From Branchiostoma lanceolatum (taxonomy: Eukaryota; Chordata; Leptocardii; Amphioxiformes; Branchiostomatidae): a stretch of DNA of 64,000 nt. The stretch spans positions 9,574,734-9,638,733 of the forward strand of contig NC_089738.1 of assembly GCF_035083965.1 (NCBI RefSeq), read 5' to 3'. Made by a program: the position numbers and the translations under genes. The notes under the pieces were generated by a model, which saw only the letters and a program-made list of their open reading frames with translations, did not search any database and was not told the DNA's origin. Shown here piece by piece: positions 22,786-32,600 of the stretch; the first letter of the stretch is position 1; the number at the start of each line of letters is the position of its first letter.

Positions 22786-22920
22786 ACCTTATACAGTTAC
22801 AGTATCATAAATATAAAGCAACATGACAAAATTATATTACTTTCCTTTTTAAATGTCTTCCTATTTTCACGTTTAAGCAGCAAAGTAAAATAAAATATAT
22901 ATATAGATATATTCCTTAGC

Positions 22921-25900
22921 TCATACTGTAACATTTAGGAGATTTACAAATTCCACAATGCTAATCTTTCCGTCTTTGTTTTTGTCCACGGCATCCATAA
23001 TTGTTTGCACGATGTCTTCTGTAACCGGCTCCTCGCGGAAATACTCCTGAAGTCCCTGCTTCAGCTCCTCAACATCTATGAACCCGCTGTTATCCTGAAA
23101 GGGAGAAGTGTTGTATTTGTGAATACGATTAGGTCCAATTGGAATAGGGGGCCCCGGCGGGTAGTTAACGGACTGTTTTGGGGCACTTACCGGCGTGACC
23201 CCTGCGCGGCCCCGTGAGACACCCTGCGGCTGCCGGGCTATTTCTCCGCCCGACCGTGACCCTGAATCATTTCAACTCGTACTTAAAATCAGAGCGGGAC
23301 CCGATAACAAATAGACGCCGTGAGCTAATCGTGCGAACACCGAGAGATACCCACCGGTACCCGGCAGTCTACCGGACAAATTTGTGACTTCGGGGCCCGG
23401 GCGGCCGGGACTACACCCCCTACGGGCACCGGCGCAATTGTGACCGTAGCATTACGGTGCATGTTGCCGTTATAGTACAGTTACATCTCCACACTGGTGT
23501 TCGGCCAGGTACTGTCAACGTGTTTCGCGGGGATTTAATTTCACGGTAGGGAGAAAATTAAGTATTCGCGGTGACTTTTTTTTGGTTGGCGGTTGATGCA
23601 AGGGGGTAGACGGACAAAAGACAGAACAAGCATTTTCGTGGTGGTTTAAGTTCGCCGTGATTAGGTTACCGCGGAAACCGCGAACATAGAATCACCGCGA
23701 AAATGTTGACATTTACAGTAGTGGAAGGGCTGTATTTTTTTCACTTGCGGTCTTTTTAAGGTCGGATGGGCCTTCGGTTGATTTTGATTCAGACGCATTT
23801 TTTCCATGTTGAACAGCATTTGTTTCTTCAAAGCATTTTTTTACATTGTGCTCAATCTTAGACTAAAACTTAGAATCTAAAGATAACAAGAGCCTTTAAA
23901 CATTAATTTGACGAGAGAGTGGATTTTTGACGGATTATGATACAACATGCATGGTATGATATGATATATGTTGTACCTTGTCCATTTTGTTGAATGTTTT
24001 TAGCAGCGTCTCTGGGTCGACATTCCCGATGCTTCTGAAGTCTGCAACTAACGTGTCGAACTCCACCAGGTCCAGCTGGTTGTTACCGTGCCTGCAGTAC
24101 TGCTCCATGATGGCCTGGAACATTTTAACGCCAGTTCACCTAAATCCGTTGTGTAACCCTATATTTGTTGCTTTATGAATTGTGTTATTGACGGAAAGTG
24201 TTAAATGAAACATCAGAAATGCAACCAGAATTGCAAGCTTGAGAGATCCCCCCCCCCCTCACACACACGCAAAAACGCCGCCATTCTCAACGGCACGGAC
24301 GGTACTTTGAATTGCAGTATTTTTGTACCAAAAGTACCAGATTAAAAAAAAAAACCAGGTTTATAGCATAAGTGAAAAAGGTAATCAATGATATTGGCAT
24401 GTTACAAAAAGAAATGTTGGCTGATTTTTTGCCAGATGTCAATTTATTCTTGCAAAAAAATTATCGGATTTAGGTAATCTAGTTTTACATATGTAGTCAA
24501 AACGTAATGGACAGAAAAAGAATATCATCCTCGCCATTATCAAACTAAATGTATGATAATGCTCTTACTAACAGTCTTAAGTTAATTCTAAGGAATACTG
24601 AATGAATTCGAAGGCGCTGTGTCTATCAGATACCTTAATTAGTCCTTCCGTCGGTACGGCATCAAGATCCCAGAGAGCGTCTTCGAGCTCAGAGGTGCTG
24701 ATGTAACCGTCTTTGTCAATGTCAAACTTTCTGAAGATTTCTTCAACGTCTGGGGATGTCACTCTAAGACAATGAGACACTGCAATGTTAGTATCAAAAG
24801 TACACACTGTCGTATAAAAGATAACTATGAGCACTTTAACTACGGACTTGTTGATGATCTCTGTTCACAATAGAAGGCAGAGGAAAATGTCTAAGTATTT
24901 CACAAGCTACTTTAACAAGTAACTTTGTGAAATTGTGATTAATATGTTCTCTCTTTTGCGTTAGGAGTAGATGATTTACGACATGCAAACACTCAATTAA
25001 GGAATGGTCAGATGTTATAAATGTTAGTGCTTATGGTAGTTAAACCTGACAGGGTCATACATCTAGAAAGTTTTCATCCTATTCTTAAAAGTATATAGAA
25101 TAATGCATAGGCAAATGACCGCTAGTTGGATCACAAACCTGATAGTTGGGACTGGGGCCGATGACGCGGTCGGCACAGTTGCATCACACACCCCTGCCAT
25201 CTCGGGGATCTTCAGCAAAGAGGCACCGCTTCTGTGGCGTCAGCAAAAACCGTACAGTCATATAGTCTTACATAGATTGTAAGAGCTGTTTTATATTCCG
25301 CAATCTCGCTGTGTGAAGCTTGATAGTATGGTGTATGTATGTATGATATCAATGGACGATTATGATATCTGTTGCCCTGTTGTAAATGGAGAAGTAGAAC
25401 TACACAAGTAAGACAACACGTCAATTCAGTGAACCTTGACTAACCACGAACCCGGAAATAGTGTATATATTGCCAAACACTTAGACATTCGTGTAGCCAC
25501 AAGCTTAAAATCGCAGTACATGAGTTCAAACTTATGATTTGTTATCAATAGACATCATGCCTCTTCAGTATTTCATAAATGAAAATCACGTATTTGTACT
25601 GACGTTTGTTGTAATGACATAGTAAAGCTGCGCCGCCATTTTGAAAGTTAGTTGTAATGTTGTTCTACAAGTTGGCACAAATCTTACAAGAATAATGAAT
25701 CGTGCATGTCACTGCCATCTCTAAACCCTCATGACTGCTATACATCTGTGATTAAAGTTTACAGTGTCTGTTCTGATTGTAGGTGACTGTATGTCGCCCT
25801 CACCTCTCGGAAATCCCTTAGACCTTGAATCTTCAAGGACGACGGCCGGGGACTCGCTACTTCGTCAATCCGGGAAATTCATTAATGCCTTTAGTATAGA

Positions 25901-26151
25901 CATTAGGGTGTTCTGCATTTTTCTCTCATATATATCTGTCTTTGCGTTTTATCTTGTACCTTTATCATAATCTTTTGCAAATATAGTTTTAATCATCTGG
26001 ACAATACACAAGAAATACTACTACGCAAGACCCTCTCTTAATCATTAACGGTTGTTCCCGAATTTGTGTGTCGCCGGTGGTTCAACCGCTCGTTAGGCAT
26101 GGCTCAAAGGGATGACAACAAAAACAATTACCTTGGGACAGTGGACGCCAT
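22921..26151 (-). CDS. Gene E: four-EF-hand calcium-binding protein (153 aa)
   Basis: Coding exons on the minus strand are 26132-26151, 24634-24763, 23977-24114 and 22921-23094 (TGA at 22921-22923). The first exon is only 20 nt (MASTVP plus two bases, donor AG|GTAATT) and joins by a phase-2 intron to RVTSPDVEEIF. The other introns are phase 0. The same small first exon with a phase-2 intron occurs in gene J, which supports it. Loops: EF1 DIDKDGYISTSE, EF2 CRHGNNQLDLVE (first acidic residue and position-6 Gly lost, so probably dead), EF3 DKDNSGFIDVEE split after residue 2, EF4 DKNKDGKISIVE. Probably a cytosolic calcium buffer or sensor with three working sites. The upstream flank (26230-26340) is GC-rich and CpG-containing, without an obvious TATA box. 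Confidence 0.85.
23130..23460. other. GC-rich segment in intron of gene E
   Basis: Clearly more GC-rich than its surroundings, with several short inverted pairs around 'ggggccc' and 'ggcccg'. It may be part of a repeat element. No exon or family is recognised. Confidence 0.35.
23510..23720. mobile_element. Small TIR element M4 in intron of gene E (about 210 bp)
   Basis: The left end 'tactgtcaacgtgtttcgcg' pairs with the right end 'cgcgaaaatgttgacattta' followed by 'cagta'. The interior is rich in 'cgcggt' phrases. It is non-coding, with a single copy in this window. Confidence 0.6.
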
Positions 26152-26819
26152 TTTCAAACTTCTGCAGACAACATGTTTCACGGACATTTCCCCCGAAACA
26201 TTCCCCGGTGGAATGCCCTACCTGTCACGGTTGTGACGGCTCCCACGAGTCTTACCGTGCCAGGCTGGAGGCCTGCCCGCCTTACCCCGGGACCTCCTCC
26301 CCCTACCTTGCCCCTCGCGGGGCCGGGGTCATCTGGGGATATTTGAAGTTGAAGAAGTTGAAGACATGTTATCAATATTCATCAATTAGATTGTCTTCAC
26401 TAAGACGTTTTGTTGCTTAAAGTTGTCCTAAAATGCTAATATCCGGTATACACGTTCAAATCGCCGGTTCATAAGTAAAAAGCATGTCCTTTCACGTATC
26501 GTTGGGACTTGACAACACACCGTGAAGTTGTTTGCTTTCCCATTTATTTCATGTTTCTTCATGGATGACGATGAATATTATGGGATGTGTCCACTCACGT
26601 GACTATGACGTAAATGTCATCCGCCATGTTGGATGATTAAAGCTTGACGTTTTAGTCTCTATCAGACTCCATAGTATGCTGGAAAAATAATATAAAATGG
26701 CCAAAAAGGCTGAATAACTTGCCATACGAGTTAGCTGGCCAGTACAATTGCAACACAGGAGTACATCTGTGAATAAGCAGCTACACCTGTGCTGCAGTAC
26801 AATGTGAATCAGTCAGAAT

Positions 26820-27902
26820 TAACGTTGGGTAACATAAATTCGGGATTTTTCCGATAGTGGTTGACTGAAATCAATCTAGCAGAACAATAAACCATCCTTT
26901 TTTTCTATTATTCTGTCAGTATCATGTACTATATTTGCACTAATCATATATATGCTAGATTTTGTCTCTAGTCGTGCTGACACCATAATATTTCAACTTG
27001 AAATTACCGTCCGCCGCACGCACAATGACGGCGCTGTCGGACAGGGGTGAACATTAATTCGGGAGAGAAGATTCGTCTTGAATATCTTACCGCTAATTAC
27101 ATTTTATACAGCAGCTGTTCGTTCCATCCTTGGCCTGAGTAGAGTGCTATGGATATAGACGTGTCCAAGTAAAAAAATACACGAAAAAACGGCCGTACCG
27201 CACACATCAGGTCTACGGGAACAACCCGTGTGTTGAGTCGGTAGCTATAGAACGTCAAAGTCGACATCCACCGTCATGGCAACGTGTACATTATTTATGG
27301 AAAGTTAGCCGGATGCCGTAGCATTGGTAATACTACTATGTCCATGTATTCCTTGTTGTGTTAGGAGCAAACTTTGAGGAAAATATCGTCCTCAGTCCAC
27401 AATCACACGCAACATTTAGACAAAGAAGTGTTCCTCACAAACCTTTGTCGTCTGCTTGACAACAGGATTCTGGGTAATGATATGGCGGCGGGAAAATACA
27501 CGTGCCGTAGGTTGTAGCAACAAAGAGGGGTTTTGATGATTGATCACACTTAGAGTCCAATTGCAGGTCAGCAATTTTAAGAAAATAAGTTGCCTTGTAA
27601 ATGATTGTGTTTAGCAGGAAGCGGATGTGACATTTGTCTTATAAACCAGCCGACAACGATGTAGTGTGATTCTCCCGCGAAGCCCACAGACTGTTCCAAT
27701 AAGGGACGGAGAGTTTTTGTCCTCGTCGCCTTCTAATGCATGCTTATCGAAGCTTTTCAGACAGTGTTCTGAATACGTTAGTCTGTCAAGTTTGCATTTC
27801 TAGTGGTATTACTGATGTTGCATCTACCACATATCCCTAAATACCCCGTTTTCGAAAAATCCCGAATTTAAGTACCCCACGAATTTATGTTACCCAACGT
27901 TA
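26820..27902. mobile_element. 1.08-kb non-autonomous TIR element M1, copy 2
   Basis: Nearly identical to 9217-10300 over its length and in the same orientation. It has the same terminal TAACGTTGGGTAACATAAAT and the same asymmetry at the right end. TA flanks both termini. It lies upstream of gene E, next to a 'cagatcgtcaccgaaacatc' repeat tail at 27903. Confidence 0.88.
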
Positions 27903-29689
27903 CATTGAGGAAGGTGACAGATCGTCACCGAAACATCGGTTGATTCAATCACTTGGTTGTGTAAAAAGCGTCTTTTTATTCAGTAACCTAGCAGTACATA
28001 TTGCAACCCTAGGCCGGCTAACTTCTCTGGCATATTTTGAGCAACCTAGAGACTATGAAATTGCCGAGTGAGTTTGAGTCTGCATGAGTTATACTGACTT
28101 GACGTAATTATGGCACAATTTAAACAATTATAATTGCCTGATCTTAGTTGCAAACTGATCACTTTTACAGGCCACTTTTTCAGCCAATCAGCATCGCATT
28201 TGCGACGTTATATGCAAATAACCGATTGGACTATTTGTGTACGTCGATGAAGGTTAGACATCCATTTATTAAGATACGCAAGGTGACAGTTACTCAAGCA
28301 AATGGATGATTTTTGTACAAGGTCATATTGAATCTTTGATGGACTGATTTACAAAATCATCCAGTTTAACTATTCCTGCGTAACTCTCTGTGTGATTTCC
28401 AACAACATGAAGCATGTTATTCAGACAATAAAAATTCAATCATACCACAGGTTTTTGTTAGTATACACGATACTTTATTCAAACCACTAACAGGTATGTT
28501 GCTAGTTTAAAAAATACTAACACTGGATGAACATATGTCCGAACCTCCAGTTAACACCGTCCTTTTAAAATGTTAAAGGATTCAATTATCAAATGAGCTT
28601 TTTTAAAATTAAATTCTGTAGATGAAAACATGTACCATCTGATTTGAGATTAGAAAATAATAAATTGTAAAAAAAGTCTATTCTGCTCTTGGTACCATGC
28701 TTCTCTGAGATCATCTTAGCATTTAGTCTGCAAACCATTGCAAAAAAATGAGCTAGCTTTGTCCGCAATATACAAAGAGATGAATGTAACACATTGTTAA
28801 CCTTGCAGACTCGAACAAGCACAATGCATCTACATGATGTATGGACATAATGGTTATTTTTGAGATAAATGGATTTACATTTTGTTATTCTAGCAAAATC
28901 TGAAAGCAGTTTCCAAATCTACATTAAAACATACATGTATATCGACGCTTTGCCTTTTTTTGTATTCGTCACTCAAACAAATAACATCATGGCCTAGATA
29001 ACGGAAATTGAAATCCATGACAAATTGTCATTTTACTTTTAAGTGTGTCATGCTGCGATGAGATTGAATTTTCGACCGGACTGATTATAATTAATCAAGC
29101 TAATACTAAAAATTGATAAAACAGCAGGTGGTTAAATTGAAGATGATAAATGGAATTTTCTTTTCCCCCCACTGATATTAGGCTAATGTAAACTGCAGTT
29201 TCTGAATATGGTAGAAAAATGGCAGCATGTAGCAATGTCTTAAACTATGTCGTTCTATTCTATCATGTCCTATCGCTTCTATAGTTAACTATGGTACTTT
29301 TGAAGCACCCAACATTTGTTGTGACCTTTTTTTTAGATACAGTTGAGTAAACCAAATACGGAAGTTTTCCTTTAAAAACACTATCCCTTACTAAGCTGTT
29401 GTCCAATTTACCTTCAGTTGGCTTTCCTGGAACTGCTTTACTACTACGATAGTGTAAATGTTATTTAGAGCTGTTTGTCAATGTTCATAAATGACAATAA
29501 CAAACCGTTATTATTACATAATGTTCATAATCCCAATTGTGGTCTAAAGGGGTAGAGTTAGCTCAGTATAATTATCATGTAATGGTGTATCCATAGAATC
29601 TAACCATGCATTTTAATATATGGGTGAATATTTTCAATGTTGAAAGAATCTGGTATTCTAGAGAGTTTGAAATGAGCTAAGTAGTTAGT
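27903..29689. other. Intergenic region between genes E and F
   Basis: No coding exon recognised. It begins with a repeat tail ('gaggaaggtgacagatcgtc'), and includes a short 'gttactcaagcaaatggatg' motif near 28291 similar to the ends of the foldback at 40563-40843. The rest is A/T-rich. A minus-strand AATAAA lies near 28472. Confidence 0.5.
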
Positions 29690-32600
29690 TCACTTTTCCA
29701 GGATGTGTATGTACTGGGCAAACTCGGCGATGTCGATTCGACCGTCGGCGTTTTTGTCGGCGCCGTCGATGACCCACTGGACGATCTCGTCCGTGACAGG
29801 CTCGTCCCCGAAGAAGTGCTTCAGCCCGGTCTTCAGCTCCTCTGGGCTGATGAACCCGCTGCCGTCCTGAAAAAAATTCGCGGTGACAAATGTTATTATT
29901 AAAGTTATAATCAAGATTATGAACAAGTCTTGATTAAACTCTATGTAACCAACAGTGGGAGAAATTTGGACGTTCCCAAATTTTCGACCGACTCCGTCAG
30001 CCTTATTCACGGAATGGACCCGTCTACTACTGCAATTTCCGGGGCGTGACGTTGTAGACACGTGACTGCAGAAACTGTCAGATAACCTGTGTCGCCCCCC
30101 GTCTCTGTTCCAATTTCTCCCAATGTTGGTTACATAACATTTAGACTCGTTCATAATGTCATTTGCTAAGCACAGATGAACTTTCATGCTAGGATTATTG
30201 TCAAGATTATTTACTCTAGGGTATAAGAAATATAGGTTCACATGATTGGGGCCAATCTTATCCTCATTTCATCTCTTCACAAACGTGGCCATGCAGTTAT
30301 TTGATTGAACGAAAGTGCATGGAAGCCTGTATCGCCTCCCGACCCGGTCAAGTGGTTTTAGCAGAGCCGTGATCATAGCCTCATCCACAGCACCTACCAA
30401 TTCTTTTTTCTTCTCAATGTTACCGTATATCAGATTCAAAGTAAATCCTTGTTTCAAGGCAACCATCACAGGGCAGTAGAATTTTTTTTTCAAAGAGAAC
30501 TTTACCTTATCAATTTTTCGGAAGGTCTCAAGCAGCTCTTGGGGGTCGGCGCTGCCGAAATGTTTCAAGTCTCCCACCAGCCGCGTGAACTCCTGTAGGT
30601 CCAGCTGGCCGTTACCGTCTACGTCATATTGTTTCATGAGAACCTAGAGAAAGATACAAAAAGACAATGATAGTCATCAGTTGAAGATATTCATATGGAA
30701 AGGTCATAATTGTGAAACCCTCATGTTGCGTGAGTTTTTTCACAGGGTTCTCCATTCAGTTCGTTCGTTCAGACTCTTGTGGTGCGTACTCAGTGGCACG
30801 TAAAGCAGACGGGTTCCTTGCTGTTTGCTTGCTTGCAGGGTATATTTTTTTACAGGGAATCGGCCGCTAGCCTTTCCCCTTTAACGTGCTCGAAGTACCT
30901 CATTGAACACGGGAACCCCATTGTACGTCCCTTCCGAAAGAAGGGTGCGGCCCTAATTGAGGTGACCTTCACAGGATTGAACCGGGGTCTCATAATTAAT
31001 TACCAACTGATTGGAACCAGGAGCAAAACTGTGAGGTTGCTACCAGCTGAGCTACAGGGACATCGCCATGGTGATTTCCGCACACACGGTGTAGAACATG
31101 CTATTAACCCTACAGTGTGTTTCACAGCAGCTCTCAAGTTTAGCCATCCAACATGGCGGACAATACTGACGTCATAGTCACGTGACAACATACAGCTATA
31201 AACCCCTTTGCTTCCTGGCATATTTTCAATCTGACACATCATTGACACTAACCTAGCATTATTATGATCTGTATATTCGATGGAGGAAGTTCAGTACATT
31301 AGTTCATTATAGTGAGTGTCCCCTTGCAGAGGTTAATATGATTAATAAAATGATTGATGGTGACAACTTCATGAATATAATTAGCGCAAAGCTCTAGGGA
31401 GCAAGTGAACGGAAACCGAAGAGATTGCTGGATTGTCATCTCTAAACAGACGTATCTCTTTTGCCTGTCTTTTAAATGTCTATTTGTGATGCCCTATACG
31501 CATTTCAAGTAGCACACTGGAAGTGATCAAAACAACGATAAGCAAAGAAAAAGATACCATCTTGTAAGATGGATGGATTGTCATCTTTAAACAGACGTAT
31601 CTCTTTTGTCTTTATTTGAAATGCTCTGTACGGCTTTCAAGTAGTACACTGGAAATGATAAAAATAATGATAAGCAAAGAAAAAGACACCATCTTGTAAG
31701 ATGGATGGATTGTCATCTTCAAACAGACGTATCTCTTTTACCTGTCTTTTAAATGTCTATTTGTGATGCCCTATACGACTTTCAAGTAGTACACCGGAAG
31801 TGATCAAAACAACGATAAGCAAAAAAAAGACACCATCTTGTAATAACAGGATTCTCGATACATCTGCTTGGAGAAAAGATGGATAGATTTGCAACGCTGC
31901 ACGATGATTGGCTTATTACTAACTGATTGAGTACGATCTCCGAGGTTAATGTTGTTAATTGTGACCCAGATACCGACGACACTGACGTACTAATCAAACG
32001 ACACGCCCAGGAAACGAAGAAGGCCTTGGGAACGAGAGCCATCAATATTCTGACTAATAGAGAACTGTTCTCGTTCCACGAGAGTGCGTTTAACTCCCCA
32101 AAGCAATATCAAGAGTGATAAAACCCATCTGAAATGATTAAGATCATATAGTCGTCTGTTCAGAAAGGACTGTCTATACTTGTTAAAGCCCCTGTCACAC
32201 TTGTGCGTATATGCCAGCCGCATGAGTTGGGTATTAACATGTTTTTGGATTAGGTTAAGTCTGCAGCCGAAGAAGTCATTTCTTTGGTTTGATGACCAGG
32301 CATAATGGTGGGTCAAAGTATAAAACAACTTCTTCCATCAAAATTTACATAAACCAAAAATATGTTCATGCGCAACTCATACGCACTTAGATATACGCAC
32401 AAGTGTGACAGGAGCTTAAGAACGCGAGCTACTGTACAAATGAAAATGATTGTTTTAAAGCGTTACCTTGAACCTTTTATGTGGTTACAATAGATTCCTC
32501 AGTATTTAAAGTACGGTCTCACTTGTCGTAGGGTATTCCGATGAGGTATGGCAGAACCAACGGTCGACAAGGGTCTATGACAACCATTTTTGTCACAATA

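Noticed and set aside
27903-28020. Retroelement 3' end next to the 1.08-kb TIR element
   Set aside because: The phrase 'gaggaaggtgacagatcgtc' looks like a known repeat tail, but no reverse transcriptase or endonuclease frame is visible, so I name no family.
29867-30241. In-frame extension upstream of the EF3-EF4 exon of gene F
   Set aside because: A good acceptor lies at the family-conserved position, and the extension crosses a TIR element. It is intron read-through.
30269-30505. Possible extra coding segment (EAMITALLKPLDRV) following the EF2 exon of gene F
   Set aside because: The donor AAG|GTAAAG lies at the conserved place and joins correctly to the EF3 exon. The segment has no partner in other genes.
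30950-31068. tRNA gene on the minus strand
   Set aside because: A and B boxes resemble a tRNA, but the spacing is too long, the acceptor stem does not pair, and the segment continues into a SINE body shared by other copies.
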